From the NCBI GenBank assembly GCA_024349245.1, contig JALDNG010000048.1:1195001-1259000 (forward strand): 64,000 bases of DNA. Reading direction: 5' to 3'. Positions 11,327-23,933 of the stretch are shown one piece after another; position 1 is the stretch's first letter; the number at the start of each line of letters is the position of its first letter. A model generated the notes under the pieces. The model was not told the origin of the DNA, did no database searches, and saw only the letters and a program-made list of their open reading frames with translations. The translations under genes were made by a program, and so were the position numbers. The stretch comes from Neodontobutis hainanensis (taxonomy: Eukaryota > Chordata > Actinopteri > Gobiiformes > Odontobutidae).

Positions 11327-12600
11327 TTATACCAGGCTACCAAAACGTGAGGTAAGAAATTGCATAAAAACAATGCTCATAAAGTTAATGCCCCTCAACA
11401 GGTGCATGTGAACTGTGGCCACACACCTGTCCTGCCTCTGACTTTGTGAAAAAAGCTATAATTGCGTGTAGGCTATATTCAGTATATTGGTTCTATGACT
11501 AATTCCTCATTAGCAGGAGGCACATTGGAAGCATAGATCTACTAATGTCTGTGAGGGAGTCTGTTTTCACACGTGTTGGTGCACACAGTGTTGTGGCCTA
11601 TGGAGCCATTTTGTATCATTGTATCATTTTTCAGGTAGTCAGTGGTGTCAATGGTCACAGACAGCACTGACCCCCAATGACCCCTCCCACGCGCATATTT
11701 CCATGACAACCAGCCTGACGTGAAGGGCTCACGAAATATGTTTCTCATCCAAACCTACCCAGTTTGGATTTGTTTGGTTGTATCAACTCAGAACTTACTC
11801 TAGAACTCTGAGACAACATACCAAGTTTGCCCACGACCGCTATTGTCTGCTATGTTTGTTGTTTACCCACAATACAACACTCCGCTCGCGGAAACACAGT
11901 GGTTCAAAAAAGAGGGGAATTTCCTTTAATTAATTCGGCCCGAAGTCGGGCAGCTTTCACATCACAGTTAGACCGCACTAAACGCAAACGAACCGTAGTC
12001 GGGCCGAAATTCCTTTGGGCCGACCTTAACAGTGGCATTGTTATTTAAGTTATTTAGAAAAGTTATTAATAACCGTCGGTTAATAATTGCCATAATGTGC
12101 AGTGTTTATTGAGAAAATATGACCTTTGTAACTCTTCGAAGACAAGCCTGGTCGATGTGATCAAGAAACACTAAACACATTCAGTCGTGCGCTTTAAGGA
12201 TACAATCCTCAAACCGTACTTATTAACTGCAACGGACTCCGGGAATAACTGGATATATTTGATACACAACACAGCTCCCTGTTCTGTGTGCGCTTTTTGG
12301 ACTCATACTTAGCTTATACTATTTAATCACTCACGTATGGGCTGAACTGTTATGATAAACACATAATATAAATATACAAATATAATTATAGTTGTTAGGT
12401 TAATAAAGCTTTGACTGAAATAAATAAAGTCTAGTAAATTTAATTAAGCCCCAAATGGTTGTCTGAAGGAGCCGCAAGTGCTATTTTGACATACTGACAT
12501 CTTTTTATAAAAGACATGCTGTTAAAAGTTAAAGTATGTGCACATTAAAACAAGTGTTCCTTCTGAAGTTAAATAAACGACAGCCCACATATCAGAAACA
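11327..12600. other. Intergenic spacer with a TTCGGCCCGAA inverted-repeat patch
   Basis: No gene recognised. At about 11910-12010 there is 'ggggaatttcctttaatt' followed by the palindrome 'ttcggcccgaa', and some 60 bp later 'gtcgggccgaaattcc', forming an imperfect inverted repeat. This resembles the end of a decayed DNA transposon. The rest is low-complexity AT-rich sequence. Confidence 0.45.
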
Positions 12601-15600
12601 CTTGGAAAACGGTTTAATGATGTTTACAACAAAAGAGAACTGTACATTTACAGTAAAAGATTATCTTATATGTGTATAAAAACAAAACAAACAAAAAATA
12701 CAGCAGACAAATGCATCAAAATCTATGTATCCTGATACACATACTTAAAACTCTACACAATCTTTCAGTTCTACGCCACCACAGCTGGAGGCAAGTTTTT
12801 TTTTTAGTTTTTTTTTTCTTTTTCTAAGTTTGCCAGTTTTTGTGTTTTTTTTTTTTTTGGTTTGTTTGTGTGGTTTATATTTTTATGTAGTCATATCGGA
12901 GCAGTGTCCCTCAGTGTTTTGAGTCCATGATAGAAACCAGACCTCTTTACAAGAGAGTCCTGGTTAAGTCAATCAACATTAGACTGCAGAGTAAGAAAAA
13001 AGGGGGCAGGGAAAATGGGGACACATTCGTTACAGAGAGCCCAAGCTTCCAACAAGAGAAGTAAATGTGTTACAGAATGTTTTTGTGTAGATACAGTCAC
13101 TATGTACATGGTTGGCTTTTTTTTTCTCTCAATAAAAGCAATGGTCACTTGGGCTGTGAACTGATAGCACACACATAACACCCCAAACATACAAAAATAC
13201 AATTATCTTTAACCTACCAAGAGTAAGACAGTTCTGCAATTAGTTCCATGCTGTGACAGAAAAAAGATTACGACAAACAAGTTAAACAGACGTTCTCACA
13301 CAAGTTTTTCTCAGAAATATACCAAAATATACATCTAAGCTTTGGAATTACTGAGGCTAGGACTAAAGCCAGTGCTGGGTTTGTCTCTTAATACACATGC
13401 TGCAGGGCAGAAGGGAGAGAAACAGAGACAGACAGAATTCTTTGGTATCTGCATTTGTCAAAAGTTAAATATTTGGATTTTTGCTTTGGGATAGCTCTTG
13501 TGAGATCTTACAACCTCACTTGAAATAAAGCATTAAACAAAGTGTCACTGAAGCCCTTAGGCTGGGGCCGTAGGGACACAGTCCATGCAGAGTGAAGGAC
13601 CATGATGCATAGTGTCACAGCTGATCAGTCTGTAGTGAAGATACTATGTGGAAGGAAAAGGAAGAAGCGTTGAGACAGTGAGATCTAGCGACCGCAGGAT
13701 GTGTATTTACCTGGAGACAATGACAGGGAGATGTCCTGGGACTACAGTGTACAGATGTGGAAGAGATAAGTTAACACAGTTTTAAAGTAAAGAAATTGCG
13801 AAGGGAAAAAAAAAAAATCCCAGCAACAGCGCTTAAGACAGACACACAAAAAGACATGGAGTCCTGAGCATGTACAGTGTGCACAGGATAAACCCTCAGT
13901 GTGTATTAGCAAACATCACCCAGCTACCACCACACTAGTTCATTTACAGGTGTGTCGCAGAAGCCCGCTCAACGCGGTTGGGACTCCTCCAATCCCCGCC
14001 CACAGGCACTGAAACCACCGCACTATTGTGACCGCAGAGTTTTTGGCCAGGTTTTTAAATCGGTCTTCATTTAAGAAACAAAATTAAATAAAACATTCAC
14101 ATGCAGAAACAGCTGAATTTACAAACAGAGGACTCTGTTGAGCATGTGCAGCTAGGATTTGATGCTGAGCAGTGAGGCGGGGATGGGTGAGACCATGTTA
14201 TTCATATACAATCACGTTAGAAGTCTTTGGTTAAAATGTTGTTACCACAGGGGAATGCGAGAGCAGGCTGAGACAACACACTGTTATGCGATGACACAAA
14301 CATACCTGTACTTGGTCAGAGTAAAAAATAAATAAAAACTAGTTTGTCAACCTAAAATAGACCCTCAAACATAGAAAGAAGGGAGTAGGTAAAATATAAA
14401 TCTGGCTACACCACATTTTTAGGAAAGGGAAAAGCAGACATTCATGAATACAAGTGTGTATTCTGTCTCCCTCTTGTGGTATTTTGAAAACAAACCTTGA
14501 CAAAGTACAGGTAAAAATTGGCTCTTAAACAACTTGTCTTTTAGTGTAATTTTGTCAAATGTATTTAGAGTTTTTGAAAAAGACTGTTGGATATTTGTTA
14601 AGTAGATTAAAGCAGGTTTCACTTGAGTTAAAAATGAGGTATAGAACAGCTCCTTTGCCTTACCAGTGCTCCACACTTAATCAACACTAAAACAGCAAAC
14701 CAGTGGGGTGGGTTACCATACTATGACTTAATGTTTTGTATATTTAATCTAAAAGAGCATCCTCAATATGAATCATCTAAAAAGTAAAACCATTAAAACT
14801 AGGCTAGTGCCAATCAACTTTTAAATATAGTAACAAAATAATGTCATTGAGTTCTAGCTTTAAGGGTTCAGACAAACAGAAGAGAGCCCCTTCTTAACAA
14901 AGTGTCAAATTATCTCATATAAAAAAAAATAAATAAAAAAAAAATAAAAAAAACACTGCTCTCTTAAACCAGCTGGAAGATGGAAAAATGCATCATAATA
15001 GATTGCACTACCTATTAACATGCAAAGATGCAGACACTTGCTGAAATTTTTAGTAAAGCTTTTCTCAAATGGTTCTTCCCCATCACACATAAAAAGAAAA
15101 CAAACATTGGTAGCCACCCCATGCTCTGAAATGCCCAAAGTACACTGTAGTGTTTAGTGTAGACAACGCACCAGATGAGCTCATTGAGCAGGAAAAGAAG
15201 CTCTCCTCTCCTGTGCTCTCACGGACACTCGTATGACAATGCTACAATACTCATGTCAATGTAACAATAAGGCATAAATGATAATGTTAAATCTTTGTCA
15301 AACTAAGAAAACCAGTGATCTTGCCCTCTCACATACAAAAATAAAATAAAGGCAATAAGTAAAAAAAAAAAAAAGAAAAATGATTGTTAAAGACAGCACG
15401 GCAAATTAAGTCCACAATGACTCAAATGATAACAAATAATATCCTAGTATAAGATTAAGATCTGTTGCTTCAGAGTCTCCATTTTCTGACCAGCTACAAG
15501 ACTTGTACATCAGAAGCTGTGGGGAGAGGCCTCTTCGGCACAAAACCTACTCAGGAGTCAAACTCGCAACCACTGTGGTGTGGTCTGACATTTCTGTTTT

Positions 15601-18348
15601 TGGTCATAACAGATTTTATGAAAACTGCTATTTTGCAATAAGAAATAGGAAGATTTAGGGGAGATTTTTGAGTAAGTATGATAAACACTACATTCAGTCT
15701 TGATAACATACTGGTTCAAATATAAAATATGAATATCTTACAAGCGTTTATATATATTTATATGTATAGAATTACGAAAAGGTCATTAATTCTAATTCCT
15801 CAGATAAATATTTCAGTAACATCCTATGATGGCAATGGCATGGTAAGTAACTAAAACAGCACTGGACCAAGTGTCCTTAGGCCCATTGCGACCTCCAAGA
15901 GGGTAATCAGCAACAGGAGCAGCTAAACACCCACCTAGCTGCAAAGAGAAAGGCTATTACTTTGGCAACAAGGATCTAAAATAATAATTAAACCTGCAAG
16001 TACCCCTTAAATAGTAGTATTAGAAAATAGCAGTAGTAGGTTATGCTTTTATGTATGGTTCCTATGTTTCTTTCATCAGTATAGGCCTTTAACGGCAAGT
16101 CTGCACTGATACATTCTTTACTGTTTTGTACACAGAAATGTCTAAAGGTGAACCTTGTGTTTAAGTGCTGCTGAGGTATATTCAGTCAATAATTCAACAG
16201 AAAAGACGTAAATAAGGATAACATGGACAAATGTTACTTACAGTCCGCGGTTATAACCACTACAGTAATCAACTTTGGAGTACAGCAATGCTACTTTAGA
16301 GTGGACTTCAGTTCAATGCTTAAGTTATTTTGGCAGGTATTATAGATTTGGGAACAACACATTCCTAGTTGTATGCTGGTATTCTGTGGTAGTGGGGTAG
16401 TTTATTTATTAAAATTTTTTTTTTTTTGGTTATGTATGGATTTACAAAGTTGAGTCCTCCTACAGGAGGGTTTGAACCACAAAACCTGTTTTCACAGGAT
16501 GTAGTTCTAAAGCTATTAGACAGCATGCAGGCCTCTAAACAGCTCAACTCTATTAGGAGCTCCAGCAGCATGTTGGTAAAGCTAAGTTTCTGTGACCTTT
16601 ATCCAGCAGCACCTACTGAGGAAAATGGGTTTGGATAAAAGTGGGAGAAAAAAAAAACAGCAACTTGTGTGCTTGGACAGGCACAGCAACTACTGAGGAA
16701 AACCACTTTGGTTTAAGCTGTTGTTTATGGCTGAATATTAGAAAACCAAAAGCAGAACCACCTCACATTTCAAAAAAGACTAGAAGTACTACCAAAATAG
16801 CCAAAGCAAACTAAAAAAAAAGAAAGGTAGCCATCAAATGGCCAAGGGAAAACTAAGTAATTTTTTGAGTTAAGGATCTGGGAAATAAAGAAAGATACTT
16901 AAAACCCCAGTTCACCAACACCCTACTTTTTGGTCATTTGTGCTGCCAATTACTGTCAAGCTCAGAGACACTCAAATTAAAAATAACATTTTCTTTGGAA
17001 ATGATCATCAAAATATTGCATTTCTAATTTCTGTTGACAAGGAAAAGAGAATTTGTACTCATAAATATAGTAGACTAGACTAAGCAACCGACTACAAACA
17101 GCAAATATTTGAACAAATATTTTTGGTATATCTTAAAAGCACATATGCCAGTCACATGACTGCAGACAAAGAATTTCATTCCCCCCAAAACAGACTGCAG
17201 CTCATCAATCCAGTTTTTTGGTACAGATACTGTGCACAAGTAGATACGACGGTACTACTATTAAAAAAAATAATAAAAAAAATACAATACATTAACCCCA
17301 TTAAACAATGCCATCACTTATGTTATGATGACAATGTCCTCTTACTAGTCATCCCCAAAACAGACCAGTCAGCCAAAAACCCTAGATCAGTCAGTGCTTG
17401 TCCAAGCTGAAGACAGCACATATAGACTTTCTATAAGAGTCCAAACATAATGTACATCCTTCCAAATTACCACCATCCAACACAAAATCACCTTTTATCA
17501 AACACAGACTGCATGTTGCAGCTCTTAAAGCTCTTAATGCAATTTTATCAGTCATTTATCAGAGTCTAGGGTCTGCACCTAGACCTTAATTTTACAAAGC
17601 TTAGTGGCTACGTCACCACCAATGCAACGTAAAACTCAGTGTTTCCAGAAAAAGAGAGACAAACCTGGTCCCTCTGACCCCTAAAGCAATGATAACCTTT
17701 ATATCAGCCACTTATTACTTGTTATTAAAGCCTTATAACCACAATTTAAAAAAGAAACAATAGTTAAAGTTAATATTCAACTTACAAAGTTCTGAAAATG
17801 TCAAATAAAACAAGCAGTATACATGTCTCTAAATTATAACAATATTGATATGGTTTGTATGAAGGCCTGTCTAAAGACATAAATCCCCATTGGTAATCAT
17901 GAACATATTTAAACTAGCAATAAATCAGTTTAGTTTGAAGGGCAAAAATAAAAAAACATTTTTGGTTAGACGCGTTTCAGGAAAGATCCCAACTTTAAAC
18001 ATTAGAGGCTATACTGTATATACATAGTTAAAAGCCTGATGGTACCATCGATTATTTCTTCCTGAACATTTGTCATGGTTCAAAAGATGCAGGCCAACAA
18101 CCGTGTTCATCTGGCTATCTCTTGTGAAAAAATAAAAATAGAAAAAATTTAAAAATTGATGCCAACATCAACTGAGCCCGTTTTTGGTGGCAGCAAAAAG
18201 ATTAAATAGCAATAAGAATTAAAGAATGTAGGGTGGTTAGTGAAGCACTTTTCTATATCAAATGATCTCCCTATTGCCTACATAGTGAGATACAAGTAGT
18301 GCCCGATATTAGAAATAGGGTGTAGTTTGCAATGCAGCTTGGCCAGCT
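12600..18348 (-). other. Probable long 3' UTR of pou2f1
   Basis: This 5.7-kb stretch follows the pou2f1 stop codon on the minus strand. It is AT-rich, appears almost free of the repeats that crowd 6.7-11.3 kb, and has no credible coding frame. Possible minus-strand poly(A) signals are a tandem AATAAA (rc of 'tttatttatt') at 16401-16410 and an ATTAAA at 12613-12618. Mammalian POU2F1 is known for a very long 3' UTR, so the whole block may be transcribed. The exact end is a guess. Confidence 0.45.
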
Positions 18349-21300
18349 TCACTGAGCTTTGGAGGCAGTAGTAATGGTTGAGGCTTGCACAGGTACAGCT
18401 CCCGTTGTGGCTTGATGAGCATCAGTGGTGACCTGCAGCCCCCCTGCAGCTGACAACAGGCTCACTGGGTTTGCCTGAGTGAGTAGTGACAGGTTTTGGG
18501 GCAGGAACAGGTTTGTCACAAGGTTGGGCGTGTTGCCAGCCGAGGTGTTGGCAAACAGAAAGTTACCACCTTCCAGAGAAGTGATGGGGATTGAGCCGGA
18601 TGCCAGAGCTGAGACACAAAATATACAAATTTTTAAATTACAATGCAAGTGGAGCAAGAATGGATGATTGAGGTTTTCTGATCATAACATAATGTTATGG
18701 GTTACAGTGATGGATACAGTAATGTGGTCATTTTTGTTTCAGTTCACCTTGTATGGTAGCCAGTGTACTGTTGTTCATGAGCGCAGGGCCCAGCGCTCCT
18801 CCAAGCCCACCAGGAGTCAGACTGAAAAGGGCCCCCCTGGAGACAAAGCAGACATAGCCTTCATTTCTACATCAAAACACAAGTAACTTTAAAAGGCCGA
18901 GTAACTTTCATAAAGTAGGGGGAAAAAAATTATCTCAAAAACTAACCCCGGAGTGAACTGTGAGGAAGCCATTAGCCCAGGGTTGAATCCAGCTGCTGCA
19001 GCCATAGCAGCAAAGCTGGTGGGTATCTGGGTGTGCCCCTGCAGTGCTGCAGAAAGTCCCGGCGCTGCCACCATTAACTGGCTTGTCTCCATAGTGGTGG
19101 CGTTGGAAGATGGTGCCTGGGTAGCCACTGTTGGTGCCTGAGTGCCAGCTATGCTCTCTGTGGTTGTGGACTGAATCGTCGTTGGTGATGGGCTCAAAGA
19201 TGGAGAGCTGGTTGCTGTGGTAACCACAGGTGCAGTGGAGATGACGGATGCAGTATTTGTGGCTTGAGAATGATTTGGCAGAAGATGACATTAGAGAAAT
19301 AATCAATTAGATAAGATCAAACCACTCTCATTTTGACTGGTGCGGCAAGAAATACACACCTGTGAAAGGCAAAGTGGAGACACTGGTGCTGGTGAGTGGG
19401 ATCATGGAGTTTACCGTCAGAGTGGTGGGCGTGCTAATTGTTGGGCTGTTGTTGTTGGGCTTGTAAAAAAAAATATTAATATTTGTCAGACAATAGTTAG
19501 GTTAGTGAACCAAAGATGGGGAAGAAATTTAGAGGCCAGTTTCAATTTTGAAGACTTTTAGCAATGTATAAAAATTACACCCACTTCCAAGTTTCACAGC
19601 ATTGTTGTGGTTGGTAAACACAACAGTAACTGACTACTAGCTATAGAGAATATTTTTTTATTTATTTTATTTTGTTTTCTTATTTATTTTATATATTTTT
19701 TTATGTACCTGAAAAAAAGAGCAGGTCAATTCAGTGTAATACCTCAATAAGTCAAAGCATGCTGAACTGGAAGGCAACTGCATCAACTTGACTAACTGTT
19801 GAGAACAGTTTGTCAAAATGTATTCTTACCATAGGGCTACTGGGCGTGAAGATTGCTTTAATAGGTGTGTTGCCTCCTCCACTATTTCCACTGCTGGGGG
19901 GGTTAATCCTCTTCTCTTTCTGTCGTCGATTGCAGAACCAGACCCGGATAACCTCCTTCTCCATGTTGAGCTGGTCAGCGATCATGGTAATCTCTTCAGA
20001 GGTAGGTTTTTGGTTCTGCTTGAATAGGCAAAGAAGCCAGAGATTTCCTGTCAGCACTTTCAAAGTCGGAATGTCATTTACTATAAACAACTACAAAATT
20101 AAATGGAGGAAGACACAATTAATAACTGATATGTTACTAACCTCCAGAAAGCTCTTTTCTAAGGCCACTCGGATGTTGGTCTCAATACTGGTCCTCTTCT
20201 TGCGCCTACGGTTGATGCCCTCTATGCCCATGCCCGGAGAGCCTAGAGCGCTGGGGCTGGACAGGGCCTGGTCGGACGTCAGGTTCTCTGCACAAACAGT
20301 ACCGCCACAAAGCAAGGGGAGCAAGGTAAAGACACGGTGCTATAATAATAAAATGACTACTTGTCAGTTCTTGTACAAGGAGGTTCAGGGACAAACCTGC
20401 ATCATTCAACCACTTTTCCAGCAGTGGCTTAAGTTTGCACATGTTCTTAAAGCTTAGATTCAAGGCCTCAAAGCGTGAGATGGTAGTTTGGCTAAAGTCA
20501 TTTCCGTACAGCTTTCCCATGGCCAGGCCCACATCACCCTGATAAAAGAGAAATGGGAAAACAGCATAAAAATACAGACAAACACACATAACAGGAGAAA
20601 AAAAATATAATTGATGCAATACACATAATATTAAATATAACTTTAAACACACCTGTGTGAAGCCAAGTTTGATACGCCTCTGTTTAAAGGTCTTGGCAAA
20701 CTGCTCCAGCTCTTCCAGATCACTAGGCTCCTCAAGGGTGGGGGTATCCAACCGCTTAGGAGGAATCTGACTGTGGGTTATATTAGGTGTAGCTGTGGTT
20801 GTTCGGGTCGGAGTTGCAGGCTGTAGATCAACGAAATAGAACTATTTCTTCATATTAAACAAAAGGATAAAAATATAATTTAATGTAATAAATTGCATAA
20901 TTACAAACCTGAGTTGCGAGGGAGATGTTTGGTTGAGTTGACAGGAGGTTAGCTTGGCTATGAGGTTGAGGTAGTTGAGTTAGAAGACTCTGGGCTTGCA
21001 AAATGCCTATAAAAAGGAAAAATGTATAATGAAATTAAAACTAAATACTTACCAAAAAAAAAAAATCTCACTCCGTTTACACATCAAACGCTATACAAAC
21101 CCTGCTGGCCCGGTTGTGTTGGTGAGATGATGAGCTGAGTGGACAAGGGTGTAGTGATGGGGTGGCCAGGCTGGACCAAAACAAACTGGGGCAGCGTTTG
21201 TAGCTGCTGCAAGAAAGAAAAGTTATATCAGTGTCTATAATTAATATTGTGACTTACAACAGAAAGACAGACAAGACAATTAAAACATTTGTGCTTTTTA

Positions 21301-23902
21301 GTCTTACAGGAGTAATCTGGATAGGCTGTGACAAGGGCAGTTGGGTAATGGGTGTGGCTGCAGATGCCGAGATGCTGGCCCCAGTCGTGCTGTTCTGCTG
21401 GTTGGCTGACTGCTGCCCAGCCAGGCCTGCCAGGAGCTGGACCTGGGCCTGCTGAATCAACAGCTGCTGCTGAGCTGGAGTCAGGGTCAACTGGAGAGCA
21501 TGAAAGCCACAGTTTTAGACAATAGATTTCACACTCAGTATTTAGCATTTATTGGTGTATCAAATAATAATGGATAAAATAGTGTTGCCACATTACTCAA
21601 AATCCCAAATCCCAAAACAATAACAAATTTCTGACAGAAGCTTATTATTCATTCATTGAATATTAAGGGGGGATAGCTGGAAGCCCATTCCTGCTGAATT
21701 GGGCTAAAAATATGAGTAAGAAAATAAATTCAAGTTATATTGTGGCAACACTAAAATAATTCCTGGCAGGCAAATGGACAAAAGACTCATGCAGCTGAGC
21801 CAAGCACATGGGCAAATGAGTATATCGATGCCATACAAACTTAGAGCCACATGCAGAGTAAACACACTCCCGCAGTAGCATAACGCCGCCCGGGAACCCA
21901 ATCAACGGCAGCCTCAGCTGGGCATGGGGCATGAGCATGATATGTCACTGGACAAAACACGGCTATGTCCGAGCAAGGATGGATGAATATGAACGTAGCC
22001 TGATAATCACTGTAATGAACAGACAGGCAAAAGAGATCAGGGCAAGTGACATTTTCTTTTTTGCCCAGGTTTAGTTGTGTTGACTCAAAGCAATGAGGCA
22101 AGAAGCCACTTACTCCAGCTATCTGTCCCCCGGCCAACATTAGCTGGGTTTGAGGCAATACGCTCTGCTGGACGGAGGTCGGAAGAGCACTCGAGTCTTC
22201 CGACTTAGACTATTAGAGATAAAACATTTAAGCTCAGAAAAAAAAAACTACTCTTTACAGCAGTCTAACACAATTACCTTTCTGATTAAATTAATCACAT
22301 AATTTAAATAAAAAAAAAACTTTGAGCTAACTGCTGCATATTCATGCATTTTAAAAAACATTTGAATATGGACAAGATATTACTAAAAGGGAAGGAAATG
22401 TATTTTCTATATTTTAAATGAACTGCAGCCTTCAGAGAGTACAGGGAGAGTTGAGATGCTAATTAAAATAACTGTTATGCAGTGCATGGAAATTCTGCAC
22501 AGATTTGCATATTCTCGGCCATCTGTTTCCGAGCAACCGCGGCGAGCTAATTAGCATACAGGGTTGATTAATCTGCCTTGTTGCCAGGCGACACTGGGGG
22601 AGCTTGGCTTATTTAAATTAACTCTTTCTGCTTGTGCATGTGTAGCATATGTCAGTTAAACTTGACTAAATTCTTTAACAAGTCAAACCACCGTGACTGT
22701 TGTCTGTAAAGGCAGCTGCTCACCTGTTGCAGGAGGGCTTGTGCATGTGCATTAGTGATTGCACTTGTGTTTGACACCGTCTGCCTCTGAAAGTCCAATC
22801 CATTGATGTGGATTCCTAAATGCAAAAGTCAAGAAAAGTTTGTCATTGGTATATTGGCATTTTAAATCAATAAAAAGATATGCAATGTTGTAATAGAATC
22901 ACGTCAACATCTAATGCTAAAAGACATCAACAGTAAGTAACCATCTTACTAAATGTATACTTTATCAAGAAGATTTTATTAGACATACACCAAAATGGTA
23001 TTCTGAAGATGTGTGTTATTAAATATTCACAAGCCAAGACTAAATTAAACATTGGAACCCTTATTTAGATAAGGAGTTAGTACAATAAGGAAGCAAGTTG
23101 AAAAAACTGCACCGTAAAATAACAATTTCAGAAAAACACATTTATATACTAATAATGGAATAATTTGATTCATTTACCTTCAGTGTTTAATTTAAATACC
23201 TTGCAATCTATAAAATTCAATACCTGTTGAATGTGTAAACAATCTAGACCTTTAGAATCAGTAAGCGGAAAAAGCACAAGGTGTCTTACCGGTGTTTCTG
23301 TCACCACTTTCCATTGCACATTTAGTGGTTTCTGACTGATTATTCACTTTAGCATCTGTAAGAACACAGAGAAAGAGAAACACCCAGACCGTTAGTACAA
23401 AGAAAGCACCAAAATCACATTTTAATCAGTGACAGTTTAAAGCAGTAAATTAATTACAGACACATTCTGATGGTCACTATATAAAAAAGGTGACACACTA
23501 AGATACAAAAAGGAAAACCATCATTTTATATTTAAAAAAATATTAGAATTGAAAAAAGCCCAGGGACAAATTAGCCTTTACAACTTCATCAAAAAACTCA
23601 CCCACACTTGTTCCACCTGTGTTTTCCAGCATGATTGCAGGACCTCTGTACCTAAGCCCGGCAAACCTGCCGACAGGCTTTCCGGCACAGTTCCTCCTCC
23701 CTGTCTTCACTCTCCACTGGTCAGCGAGCAGAGTTCAATACAACCAGCTCTACACACAGGCACAGTGGCACTGTCCAGCACACGGTTCACTGAGTAACAC
23801 TGGGAGACGTACACTAGGAAAGCCAACAAGATTTAGGCAAACGGCACCTTCTCTGTGCTCTTTCCCTTTTCTTATAGCTCTCTCTCCTCAACAGTCCTGC
23901 TT

Positions 23903-23933
<31 letters not shown>

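Noticed and set aside
19810..20457. 215-aa plus-strand frame
   Set aside because: Antisense shadow of the pou2f1 homeodomain and POU exons; the minus strand carries the conserved protein.
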